64,000 nt of DNA, taken from contig JAREIK010001716.1 of the NCBI GenBank assembly GCA_029783825.1, forward strand, positions 48,501 through 112,500, written 5' to 3'. Shown here one piece after another: positions 12,740 through 24,847 of the stretch. The notes below the pieces were generated by a model. The model ran no database searches, had not been told where the DNA came from, and saw only the letters and a list, made by a program, of their open reading frames with translations. Each line of letters opens with the position of its first letter. The first letter of the stretch is position 1. Origin of the DNA: Sapria himalayana (Eukaryota; Streptophyta; Magnoliopsida; Malpighiales; Rafflesiaceae). Both the position numbers and the translations under genes were made by a program.

Positions 12740-13084
12740 GAGCATCTCCAACCCCACTCAAAATAACTAATTAAAATATATTTAAATATTCAATTCAATA
12801 TTTTAGCTATCAACACTTCAAAATTTACTCCAACCAAGCTCAACAAAATACCAAAGGTGTGGTACAGAGTTGAGTTTTTGTTGTTATCAGTGTCACTAGA
12901 ACATGTGAATATCAAAGACTAATATTTTAAGAGAATGATTTGCTGAACAATAAACACATTTGTTGAGCCAGGAGCTGAGGGAGCAAAACACAAGCAGGAT
13001 AGCAAGCACGTTGAGCCCTAATTTTCTAACCAAACTCAACAAAATATCAAAAATTCTATTTTTAGCGAGCCCGTTGAGATGCTC
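12740..13084 (-). mobile_element. PIF/Harbinger-like MITE E1 (345 bp)
   Basis: Termini GAGCATCTCCAAC and its inverted form ...TTGAGATGCTC. The sequence is the reverse complement of MITE E3 at 16505 for most of its length (shared words such as AACTAATTAAAATATATTT and CCAAAGGTGTGGT). The right flank is TAA, shared with E2; the left flank is GTT, so the original TWA target copy has mutated or was lost. Open frames inside are incidental. Confidence 0.75.
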
Positions 13085-13087
13085 TAA

Positions 13088-13945
13088 GAGCATCTCCAAC
13101 GTGCTCGCTAAAAACATTAATATCGATATTTTGAGTGTACTTGATAAAATAGAGCTCCAATGCGCTCGCTATTCCACTCACGTTTTTGCCCCATTACTAT
13201 TCATTAATATTTTATTGAGTGTACTTAATATCGATATCTCTAAAAAGGTTAGGGGAGCATTTATCGCTCATCAATATTATTCATCAACCACAAAATCTTG
13301 CCAAACGTTCGAAAAACTCTACTTCCAGCGACACCTCAAAGGGCTTACCACTGGTTCCCTTCATCAACATCAATTACATTGACATTCAGTTGTGTTTGCA
13401 TGCACTATCACTTACCCACTCCTTCGTCTAACCTTCTAGTGATGCCTCAGTGAGCACTTGGAACATGATATGCCTAACATTCTCATCGATGTGAGCTATT
13501 TGGGAAGATCAGCCTCCGAATTAGCATCAGTGGTGGAAGCTGGTTCATCGACTTAACTGAGTTAATCGACATCTTCGTTGTTGCAAGAGCTGTGGTCAAT
13601 ACTAAAAAGGAAAAAGGAGGAAAGCCTCTCGAGTCTCCCCCATTCGGATCCGACAGCAACAAAAACATTCACACCTTAAATATTGTTGAACAAAGCCGAT
13701 TCATCAAAGATGCTCAGAAACAAGACAAATCATGTTTCTGAAATATTATTGGCATATAAATCTTTTTCAGCAGCAACAAAAAACCTTCCGCATTACAGAA
13801 TTCTCATTTAGTAAAAATATTTACAGAATCATGTCTGATTTTGTCAAATATGCTTTACACATCATTCCTCTCATTTTTCCCTATTTCAATAACCATTTCC
13901 CTAATCTTGTAACATATTCTATATAGGGAGTGGTTGGACATGCTC
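13088..13945 (+). mobile_element. Longer PIF/Harbinger-like element E2 (858 bp)
   Basis: Starts GAGCATCTCCAAC directly after the TAA at 13085-13087 and ends GTTGGACATGCTC followed by CAA (one change from TAA). The first 110 bases resemble E3 (GTGCTCGCTAAAAAC...GATATTTTG), so it is a larger relative. Its middle (about 13430-13690) is less AT-rich and has a 38-codon plus-strand stretch (DMPNILIDVSYLGRSASELA) that I do not recognise and that ends at TAA. No DDE transposase was recognised. It may be a deletion derivative or carry captured host DNA. Confidence 0.6.
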
Positions 13946-16504
13946 CAATAACTTTGTTTTTTGTTGTTAATTTCAAAACAGATAACCCAATTTTTTTTAC
14001 AAATACTAATTGATATTTTTTGTTTTTAATGCTAAAACTAGTTGATAATTATCAAGTAACTAGTTGCATAAACTTCTTGGTAGGTGATGATTTGATAACA
14101 TGTTATGCATTAAAAATATATTTTAAGTTCTTGGAATCAGAATTCTGCATATAAATGATTTATTGATATATTCTATTTTGATAAATTCTGTATTTTTGTT
14201 GTTCTTGGATATCTAGAATAATGGATAATAAATTATTTGATTCAAAATTGCTTAAATATTTTGATAAATTTTTTTCTTTTATAAATACAAATTTATTACT
14301 TTAAGCCTCTTAGTTGGATTTGATGTAATTTATTTCTATTCATATAAATAAATATTACTTTTATGTAGTTAATCTCAATTCATCTTTGTTCTAACAAAGT
14401 AGGTGTTTTGATGGATGAACATGAATATTACTTTACCAATATTGAATGAGACAACAAATGTATGAGTTTAATACTCAATCCATATAAATAACTCAATCTT
14501 TTTAATACCTATATCACCTCAAAAAGAATCAACCACCAAAAAATATAAGGCGACAACTTTTTAATTAAGGACTTAGTTTTAATCTCAAGCTGGCTGGATA
14601 CTAGTGTAGATGCCGTGATTGGAAATGAACAAAAATTTAAAAGATAGTGTTTGGGAATAGTTGACCAAATACAAACCTGAGTCAGATTGTAATCAAAATC
14701 AAATTTCTTCGATGAATCATTAATCTTCAATTCATCTGGCTACCAATAAATTGTGATTGTTGACCAAATTGAAAGGTTGAATCAAAGTAAACTAACTGAG
14801 AAAGACAAGATATGAATATATTTTTATTACAAGTATGATAATATTACTATGATACATAATATAATGTAAAATTTCAATAGTATGATATAGCCCAAATTAA
14901 ATTTATGAACAGATGTTGGAATTTCACTGTTTTAAATTTTATATCTTGGCACAATACATTCATTAAGACAATTTAACTGTTCTAAATTGTTATTTTCACT
15001 ATTTTTCTTTTAAATTAGCTAACATTAATTGAAATATTAATTTATTTTGATGAGATTGGTTGGAGTAAAATTTGAAGAGTTGATAGCTAAATTTTAAAAT
15101 GATTATTTAAATAATTATTTGCAGATCTAGAATGGAGGAATTCATAGATCCTTACCACGACATAGCTCTGCAAACAAATAATTTCAATGGAAGAAGCTCT
15201 GCGATTAAGGGAGAGATAAGGAGGCAAAACCGTGGTTTCTACAAATATTTTGATGAAGATTTGGTGGATAAATAGATTTAGAGAGAACATAAATCATCTA
15301 AAACAAGAATCAAATACCATGAAAATCAATGTGCTATTCTTCTTTTTGGTATTGGCGTAATTATAAAACTAATATAAATGAATTAACCTGGGAAACATTA
15401 GTGGTTTAATACAACTTCGGCCACGGTAAATTTCGCAAGACTATCGGGGTTTGGGGCAGACCAGCTCTAATGCAAGATTACCACAATGTAGTGATTTTAC
15501 ATTCCTTAGTCTAAGGATTAAAACATTCTAAAGCTTTCGAAGCATCGCCAAAATGACATAGGATTAAAAAGCAGTAGCTAGAATTGGAGCACCTGCTTAC
15601 AAAATATATATTTAGTAAAAGGATAAAACATGATTCTGGTAAAATGGAAGATAGGTGTGCCTAAAAACCCTCAAATTGGTTGTTCAATGACACCCGTGGG
15701 AGTAGCATTGATAACTAGGAAATATTGTTTTTTTGTTAGCAAATGTTGTGGCCTAAGCAGGCTTAACACCTAAATATTAAAAGATAAAAAGAAATGACTA
15801 TTTCTTGCCATCTCTACTTTTTATTCTCTGTTCTTTTAACAAATTAAACTTAATCACAAACACAATAACAAACTAGAAAAGTAATACGTGGAAAACATAA
15901 TAATAATTTATCAAAAATGGAAGAAAGAGCAGCAGCAATTGTTTCATCTCAATATTATGATAAAAAATATGAAATGAAAGTAGTGGTGTTTAAAAAAGGC
16001 ATGACTTTATAAAATAATTTCACAATTTGGGAACTACACGAATTTATAGGAGCACACAAATTAATGCATTTTTGTAAAATAAAAATTGTAAAGATTAAAA
16101 ATAACAAATATACTAAAATAACATTGCAGTGCCATGTGTAATACTTCCATTGCGAATAGAAAATAATTTATATTATTAACATTAACTAATAAATGTTACT
16201 AATCAAATTTTAAGTTACCAATAACTATGTAATGCCATGTTATAATACTGCCACTGCTCTTTCTTAGCCTCATAACCAATCATTTTGCATGAATCATTAT
16301 TCATTGTGTTGATTATAAGTGAAATAAATATAAGAATTTTAAAGTTTCATTTTAATCTTTGTGATGACCATGTTTTTAAATGAGTATTTCAAAAATTTTT
16401 AAGAAATATGAAATATAAAATTAATTTTATAATATAGTTTTTGATAATTTTTTGAATAATAGTTGTGAGCATATTCGTTGTTAGTATATTCGTAAGAATC
16501 TTTA
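13946..16504. other. Intergenic DNA without recognised genes
   Basis: No transposon gene or host gene could be supported. The frames at 14509-14730 (minus, 73 codons) and 15087-15290 (minus, 67 codons) match no family I know. The stretch 15060-15580 has more balanced composition than its neighbours and might be a decayed exon or element, without positive evidence. Confidence 0.4.
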
Positions 16505-16842
16505 GAGCATCTCCAATGGGATCGCTAAAAACAGTGGATACGATATTTTGTTGAGCGTGATTAGAAAATTAGGGCTCCAAAGAGCTCGCTTCTCGCTCAA
16601 TAAATGTAGCACGCGTTTATCACTCAACAAATCATTTTTTCCCTTAAAAAATACTCGGACGTCTTCGATATCCATTGGTTCCAGCAACACCGACAACAAC
16701 AAAAACTCAACTTTGCACCACACCTTTGGTATTTTGCTGAGCTTGGTTGGAGTAAATTTTGAAGTGTTGCAGCTAAGATACTGAATTGAATATTTAAATA
16801 TATTTTAATTAGTTATTTTATTAAGTGTGGTTGGAGACGCTC
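16505..16842 (+). mobile_element. PIF/Harbinger-like MITE E3 (338 bp) with TTA duplication
   Basis: Terminal inverted repeats GAGCATCTCCAAT and ...TTGGAGACGCTC, flanked on both sides by TTA (16502-16504 and 16843-16845), the three-base target duplication expected for PIF/Harbinger elements. No transposase. It is nearly the reverse complement of E1, so E1, E2 and E3 are one family. Confidence 0.85.
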
Positions 16843-16954
16843 TTAAAGAGGGTCCTCTTAACGGAATTTTTTATGTTGGATATAATAGTCACATAATAAA
16901 TCTAATAGCAAAAATATGCTTAAAAATAATTTCATTTTCATTATAAATTATTTT

Positions 16955-19203
16955 AGGTCAGATTCTTAGATGCTAAAATTTTTCCATTTTTATTTGTATA
17001 TTTTATGTTTAAATAGAATGATTCATTTTGAGTTTGGATATAGAATAAGGTTCGATTATTATCAGAATGCTCCGTTGTCATTTAAGGTGCTTACCACTAT
17101 TGAGTCAATCCAAATGATGGTACTCTCATAGTTATCTCCTTTGTATTTTATCACCAAGATAAAACGTATCATATTTGATCGAGGGTCATTCGCAAGTTTA
17201 TAATTTTTAAGAAACTTGTCAATTGCCATAGCTAATTACTTCATATGTTCATTCTTATTCTCCGACCTTAGATATTTTAATGACTTTGAACTAATGTGCT
17301 TTTAAAAGTGTTTATATTTCTGAATTCCTGAGGGCCATTTTCATATAATTAACATATATATTTTTTTCAAATCTCACTAGTGGGAACCCTAGTTAGAGTA
17401 AATCAAAGAAATGTAACTACCTCATAAGACACCCCTACTCATGCATGTCAAGTGAATTACCCATCCACCATAGTGATAATATAACATACACACTAGAGGT
17501 AAAACTCTTAGAAGAATATTCTATAAAAAAATATAGATTCATAAAGAGTTGGTTCTTCTAAGATACATATAATAGATTGGTAGGTAAAAGTATTTGTGCT
17601 TTTAACTTTATCAGTGTCATACTCATAATGAGTAATATACCTTGGTTTTGAGATTTGACAAACAAATTTGTCTTATACATTATGATCAGAAAGGCTATCA
17701 CTTCCTTCCTATCATATGTGTGAGTGAACCTCATGGTTTGCAAGTCACCATTCACTACAACATCAAACCCACTAATAGTAAAATCTTAATTTTAATTCTA
17801 TTTAATCACTAATTTCATCAATACTCATTCATGACGTAAATCAAAAATCACAATTAACATTCAAATTATATATACATCACATAAATCAAAATAAATAAAC
17901 CCTAACCCTCAATTAATTTGACATTGGGGAGAAATTCATAGGAAGTATAAAAAAATAAGTCTTGAGAATCCTAGTTTCTCAATAATAACTCTCATGAGAA
18001 TCTAGAATTCAAAATAATAATCCTATGATATTTTAATTGAATCTCCAAAATCGATCTTAAAGTGGGAGAGGGGGGTTTGAAAGTCACGTCTCTCAACTCT
18101 AGGGTTTAGGTTTTTTCTTGCATCACTTATTTGTTAGTGGATCCCCTAGGAAGTACAAAATGTACTCATATGGTTGTTGCTGTGCTTGGTTCAAAGTGGA
18201 GAAGAAGATTAATATCAAGATTATTATTATGATTCTCTCTCTTGATTATTTTATACTTCATGGATTCTAAGCACTTTCCAAATAGAAAGTTACAACTTTG
18301 GAATGATAGCATGACTTTGTTATTTTGTCTTTGGAGCTCAAAGTTACGACACTGAGAAGGTGTTGTGAGTTGGAATTCCCATAAACTTTATTTACCACTA
18401 AATGATGCTTAATGGTGGCCATAGTTTTTCCTTTGTCTTCTATATTATAGAGTCATAATAATGGGAAGTGGCCACAGCTTATGCATTTCATCTCTAAACC
18501 ACAAATTTCATGGTGCTCTAAGAAGTGGTTATGGCTTTGGCCTTTATCTCTTGTGACTGAAAGTCATGGCAATGAGTGATGGCTGTGGCTTTGCCTTTTC
18601 TTGAGGGAAAAAAGCCACAACTCTTAAAATAGTCACAACATATTGCCCTTTTGCAACTCTTTGTAGCTCAAAAGTCATGTCGTTGAAAATTAATCACAAC
18701 TCTAAACTTAGAAATATTAAGTTTTAATAAAATAAAAATTATTACACTAGAAAATAGTCATGTGTTTTAGTACTAGTAATATACTTGGTTACTATGATAT
18801 AAAATTATTGTCATTATCATTTAAATATTACAAGATGAGTATGACCTTTACTTTAAGATAATATTATAGCCTGAAAGAATATGTTGCATAGTAAAAAGAA
18901 TGTACTAATGAGGTAGTAAAGTCAAGGCATATAAAAATTAACAAGAATAATTAGATATAGTTTTGGCCAAGAATGGATACTAGAACTACTTGATGGGACC
19001 ACTATTACAAAGTCACCAATTACCTCTAAAAACACAATGATTTTACTTCTATTCGTCACAATCTATCAAATTTTTAATTTAGTGAAATCATTTCAATTAT
19101 CACTCTTTTATGCATTTACACATCATCAAAAATTACCAAATATATAATAGAATATTCTATGTTTAGCCCACCTAAAATGATCTTTAAGGGACTTGGGGAT
19201 GCA
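16955..19203 (-). repeat. Gypsy LTR copy L1 (truncated at its left end)
   Basis: Collinear with L4 (35340-37577) over about 2.2 kb, at an estimated identity near 88-90 percent by eye. It lacks the first 230 bp present in L4. It holds the family's AT-rich left half and, at 18240-18740, the degenerate repeat built on TCATGGCTTTGG. No internal gypsy sequence adjoins it, so it is a solo or truncated LTR, or part of the larger duplication that also includes 19204-21121. Confidence 0.75.
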
Positions 19204-21121
19204 AAGAAGGTGTGTGACCATCCACGATAATGTTCTATTTATTAACTAAGTAGTCATTTAACTAACACTTTTCATTCCCATAAGGATGGATTTGTCCCTT
19301 GATGAAACAGGTGCATTTTAGAATTTTAAACAACTCCAAAATTTTTCATGCAGAAACAACACATGCAATTATAGTTAGAAGAGGTGTCCAAACCTTTCAT
19401 GGAGAAACAACTCGCAATAATTTTTTTTTAATATTTAAACTAGCTAACAATACACATAATAATGCATGGAAATTAGGACAAGAAAAAGATTTCACAAATA
19501 CTTGCCAAAACAGACAAATTGCTATGAACTTTGGATACAATTAATATTGTAGGAAATAGTTTCATTAATTAGAAAGTATTTTTTAGGATGAGGGACTATC
19601 TAGTTGAACATAAGACATCAGAGGTTCACTATCACTTATGAAATTGTAAGGATATTATCAAATGTGTAAATAGATTTGTTAGCCAACAAGTAATTATAAA
19701 ATCCAAAGGAAAACTACATTGGCCATAAAGCTTTAGCAGTTCATAAGTACGTAAAAAATCCAAAAGAGTACATCAAGAAAATGTTTTTAAAATTTCATGT
19801 AATTATGAAATAGAAAACCACATCTCACCAAAGTTCTTAAATATTTCATAAAATTTTGCAAACTATTTAAAACACATAGATTTAAAGTGATTTTCAAGCT
19901 ATTTTTGTTCCTTTCATTTCTTCATCCAGGCAAGGGATTTTAAATATGCAGAATTTGAATCTTCCAAGATTTGTAGGTCTGCCTAGCCCAACATGCTTAC
20001 CCCATTTTCAAGTAAGGATAAGATGGGCCAAATTGCCCTCACCCATATAAAGAATCAACTTGAATAATAGCAAAATAAGAGTATTGAATGAATGATTTTA
20101 TAGCAAACTAGTTAAGAAGATGATGTCATGCAAATAAAAATACATAAAAAAAACTTCAACATAGATGAAATGTGGTTGTGGTGTTATGCATTGATGGTAA
20201 TATTAAAATAGAAGTACTACAAATAGGCAAGACATAATATTTTATAAATATATCAACCTCTCCAAGCTTTCCAATGCTTTCTACAATATTCTAGATTTTT
20301 TCTAATTGAACAATTTTCTACTAGTGCAATAGAAATATATAACATGGTACAAATGGATGATGCTAGAAACTCCAAATTGATTTGTTCAAACTAGTATTAA
20401 TAGAGCAATCCACTATAGTATGTAACATAATTTTCAAGAAAGTTGGTAAAAAAGTCACAATGAGTAAACATGTGATAGGGTGAGTGTGTGAAATTAAACT
20501 TAAGTAAAAGTTAGTAAAAATAATAATTGTCATAGTAAAGTTAAATACAATTATTCATTCTTTCATAGTTACAATCATTCCAAACAATTAGTATTAGACT
20601 TTGATAATGATTGAATTGAAAAATGTTGTGAAGGCATCTTAGAGACTATAAGCAGCATTAGGACATACATTGATTATATTGGTATGTAATCTAAATTGTG
20701 AAGTAGATTAGTTAGGGACCAAGCTTTCCTAGTGAATAGCATTGTGCATATAACCCAATCACAATGATGAATTTTCAAATTCAAATGAGAGAATTAATAA
20801 CTAATGACATTAATTGGAATTCTTGCATATCATTCTGCTTGCTAAGAAAAATATGTGAAATATTTATTGTATAAAATAAAAATTTAAAGATTAACAATCA
20901 TCAAATATGAAGGTAATAAGTTTATGTATTTTATTATAAAGGAATCACTTATTGTTTGAAATTCAAATTGTATTTATTATATTGTTTAAAATTATAATAT
21001 TTTAAAAATATATTTATTTTTAATTTGAGGTGTTTCTATGGTAGAAATTTAGACTGCAAGTTTGTGAATAAGTTTTCTAACTTCAAAATTAATTTGTTTT
21101 GTTTTAATAAATTTATAGTTT
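19204..21121. repeat. Duplicated flank F1 (partner of 37578-39475)
   Basis: Continues directly from LTR L1 and stays collinear with 37578-39475 to its end (shared words include GGCCATAAAGCTTTAGCAGTTCATAA and TCCAAAAGAGTACATCAAGAAA in shorter exact runs). Copy F1 has an extra segment of about 50 bp at 19335-19390, with a local repeat of TTTCATG(C/G)AGAAACAAC. No coding sequence recognised. It may be genomic flank copied with the LTR, or internal DNA of an unknown non-autonomous element. Confidence 0.75.
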
Positions 21122-24100
21122 TTTTAACAAACAATTTTATTATCATAAGCACACATAGTTTACAATAGAGTAAAATATTGGCCAATTTAGGCCAACTCAT
21201 CAAATTCTATGCACCCTTTGGTTATATGCTCAGAATACACATTGAACCATAAAAAAAAACATGCCGCCAATAGAGTATGGCTACTATAAGAATTTAAAAA
21301 CATAAAAATCTAAACTTTGATGAATTACTTCCCAGAATGCTCTTCTCTTGTATCACTTATCTATCAAAGCTCTACTAGTCCCAATTCTTCTTCTATTTAG
21401 CCTGCAAAACAAGAGATATACAAAGAACCAAGAAGCTATATGCCATAAAATACACAGGTTCTTAACACAATAGCCCTGCTCCCACACCATAAAAGTAATT
21501 CTGTTGACTTATAAAATGGAGCTCAAGGTGACCATCAGATCAACAACTCTAGAACACCTATGTCACGGGACTTCTTACCTCATCATCTAACTCTTGGTCC
21601 ACATACTAGCAGTATATTTTCGACTAATGCATCAATCCTAAAAATTATTCTGTCGGCCGTGAATTATTTATTCCTGAATCTAACATCATTGCACTCTTTC
21701 TATATCTCCCACATTATCAGTATGGAGACTTATCTTCTAATCGATGGTAAATCAGATGGAATTTTTATGTTTGACAACTTATCCAACTTGAATGCTTGCT
21801 TAATCATAATGTTCAAGGTATTTAATTTGGGAAAGTATTCCCACCAAATACGTGATGAATCCTCATAGTGAAGCATCAAGTGTATTCATGTCTCTTCGTT
21901 ATAGTAGTTGCTACACTTGGATGCCATGTAAAAATTTTAACTAGAATATACTTATACCATATGCCCATATGATCTGATGTTGGGTCACCCCTAGTGCAGA
22001 ACATATACTAAACGAACTTGAAGGTGAATGCACCTTTATTCAAAAGCCAGACCAATTTTTCCACCAGTCCCCTTCTGATCTTTTTTATTCGTTCCACAAT
22101 GATAGGAGGGACAACTGTAGTAAGCTGGTTGATATCTTATTCCCTCTTTGAAAAACTTTTGCCTAATGTTTCTCAAGGACCATTCAATTCAAATGAGCTT
22201 AGCTTTTATGACTCCATCCACATATGATGCCAAAATGATATATTATCGGAACATAGCTTCCAGGCTATGTACTCCTCCATTGTCACACTTTATTTTTTAA
22301 TTATCCTCCACATTAGCATATCAATATAATTTTTTTTAATGTCGAGGAGCTCCATTCTCTGATACCTATCTCTTAGGAATCTATTGAGGAGGCGTTGTTT
22401 GGTGCATAAATCCCACCAAAGTTTTACTTCCAATGCCCCTGAGATATCAAAAGTATTCCAGAACCCCAGGCTCCCTTCTTCTCTTGATTTGCAGAGGTTC
22501 ACCTATCTCATCCATCTCAAATATTTCAATCCTTTCCCAAGACCCCATAGGAGCTTTGACATATATTTTTTCATCATCTTGATCACCATGAGTGTGGGTC
22601 TCACCACCTGAATTAGGTAAGTAGGGAGTGAGATGAGCACGTGTTTTATCAACACAATCTTCACTCCCTTAGACAAGAGCTTATTTGGCTATTCTTCTAT
22701 CTAATATCGAAACTTAGTAAGAATATTATTGTAGAACATGTTATTACTATTACCTTTAAATAAAAGGCAACATAGATAGGTGATAGGCAAATCATGTTTC
22801 TTCTTCCCAATATATCTTTTAAGCTCTACCACCCTACTTGGTTTTGTCTTTGCTTGATAGTAAAAACCACTCTTTTGGAAATTGATTATTTGGTCAGAGA
22901 CCCGCTCGTACCTCTAGAGCACCTCTTTACCTTTTTAATCGAGCTTCTCAATCCATTTGTGAAGATGATGGTATCATCTACATATGCTAGGTGGCTAACT
23001 GATACATGGCTACCCGAGAGGAAGCTTACTCCTAGGTACTTCTCATAGAGATTGTTGATGCTTTTAAAGAAGTATTCAGTAGCTAGCATGAATAAGACCG
23101 GTGATAATGGGTTGCCTTGTTGAATACCATGAGATGACTAGAAGAACTTTGATTCTTCTCAATTAATCATAACTAAAAACCAGCTATGCACTACACAATA
23201 ATTGATCATGTTGACCCATTCAATGGGGAATCCAATCTTAGCCAGTATCTCACTCAGATATGACCAGTCTATCCTATCATAATCCTTCTCCATTTCTAGT
23301 TTGATAATTATGTTCCCACCTTTATTCTCTTTCGAGATGAGGTGGGTGATCTTTTGTGCTAGAAAATTATTATTCAAGATATTCCTCACTGCACACGAAG
23401 TTTGTCTGGTTCTCCAATATGCACTTATAGAGCATCATCTTGACTCTTAGAGCTAGCATATTTGTAATTACCTTATATGACACATTATATAGTCTAAGAG
23501 GTCTATGGTCCTTCTAGCTCGAGGGTCTCCTTCTCGGGGTATAGTGAAATTATGGTGCTACAAAATGATATCTAAAATTACTCTCCATTGAAAAAGTTCA
23601 TGCAATCCTCCCATATGTCTCTCTTCACTATGTCCCAACAAGACTTATAGAAGAAGGAAGAAAAGCCATCTGTACCCAGCATATTATTCGATTTTATATT
23701 GTATAGTGCTTCCTTAACTTTTTCTAATATAGGTCCTTGACAAAGCTCCTGCCCTTCTACTATCGAAATTAACTAGGGGATGTAGTCCAAGCTGTCTACT
23801 TCCATCTCCATCTTGGTGAGGATCTTACTATAGAACTCTACTCCTGATTATATAATTTCTTCCTCATTTGTCGATAGATATTCCTTATCAGTCCATATCT
23901 GGTGGATATACAACTTGGTTAATCTATTCTTGACCAACATGAGGAAGAATTTAATATTTTTGTCACCCTCTCTAAGCCATTTTACTGATAAATTCTATTT
24001 CCAATATATCTTATCCTTCAGAAGCAAGTCATCCAGTTCTTTTCTAGCCTCATTCATTTTTTCTTTAGTCTCCTCCATCTTGTCGGCATCCCATTCGATC

Positions 24101-24234
24101 TTTGACTTCATGACATTGTTCTCTGCATTGTTAATGTTTTTTGTAGATATTTCCAAAAATATTCTTGTTATAGGATTTGAGACCATCCTTAAGTCAAAAT
24201 AGCATGTGCATCCATTTCTTCAATCATACCTCAT
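21122..24234 (-). pseudogene. L1-type LINE ORF2 remnant (endonuclease part absent)
   Basis: Non-LTR retrotransposon ORF2, read on the minus strand. A linker like LKSYNKNIFGNIYKKH (about 24180) is followed by reverse transcriptase: KLEMEKDYDRIDWSYLSE and IGFPIEWVNMI (about 23200-23310), then HLAYVDDTIIF with the catalytic YVDD kept (about 22975). Then come the C-terminal block REEGSLGFWNTFDISGALE...LWW (22290-22502), ISFWHHMW (about 22230), and WEI*KECNDVRFRNK (about 21700). The 5' end, including apurinic endonuclease, is missing; the copia-2 LTR begins where homology stops. Its 3' end coincides with the right edge of flank F1, where minus-strand GTTAAAAAAAC could be the poly-A tail. Numerous stops. 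Confidence 0.85.
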
Positions 24235-24847
24235 TGGTGGGGTAATTCTAGTAAGTTTTTACAAACTCATAAAAATCTTTGTGTTTCTTTTGGGCAATCG
24301 CGCTTCCACGGGTAGTGAGATTAAGAATAGAAAACAACAGAAAACACAGAAACAAGCAATATATTTATATCCCAATCCATAAGCATCCACGACAGAATCA
24401 AAATGAGAAATCAACACAGAAATAACGTGGTTCGCTAGTCGCTCAGTACGACTAGCTACCTCCACCAAAAAATGCTTATGCGTTACAGATTAAAACTAAG
24501 AATATAATGTCTTACAGTATGCAGCACGGAGCAGTCACGAAATCAAGCAGAGAGAAGAAGAGAGGATGATGAACAGTTCAACCGGGTCAAAAAAAAATAG
24601 CTGCACGAAAAATAAATACAAATTATTTTATACAAAAAATAAACATCCGATTCATTTAACCGAAGCGGGTCGGATCATGGAACGGGCCAGGCTCTGCTCC
24701 AAAAATTTCGGCCCGCTGACCGGTCAGCGGGACCTCCGTTATTGTGCTACTGCTGCATCCCCGGGCTTTTAATATTTCCTTTCCTGCACTTACATGAAAA
24801 TATTAAAACAGATTATTTAGTAAAAAAAACAAATTACATATACAGCA
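24235..24847 (-). repeat. 3' LTR of copia-2 (about 613 bp)
   Basis: On the minus strand the LTR starts TGCTGTATATG at 24847, right after the polypurine tract AAGATGGAGAT. The outer end is placed at 24235 because a minus-strand CA (plus TGGTGGGG) lies where LINE homology resumes; this edge is less certain. The right third (24650-24780) is unusually GC-rich. No 5' LTR is present. Confidence 0.65.
24434..24456. other. Perfect 8-bp stem hairpin inside the copia-2 LTR
   Basis: GCTAGTCG and CGACTAGC flank the 7-base loop CTCAGTA. A structure in the middle of an LTR could fold in the transcript near the 3' end; that role is inference. Confidence 0.7.

Noticed and set aside
12896..13382. Frames of 73 and 140 codons
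   Set aside because: They run through MITEs E1 and E2, cross the junction between them, and are partly mirror images because the elements are related; no domain found.
15060..15580. Possible decayed host exons
   Set aside because: Composition is more balanced than the flanks, but no frame, splice pattern or protein match could be supported.
18240..18740. Repeated TCATGGC words considered as a regulatory array of a host gene
   Set aside because: The same words occur in every long copy of the gypsy LTR, so they belong to the element, and no host gene is nearby.
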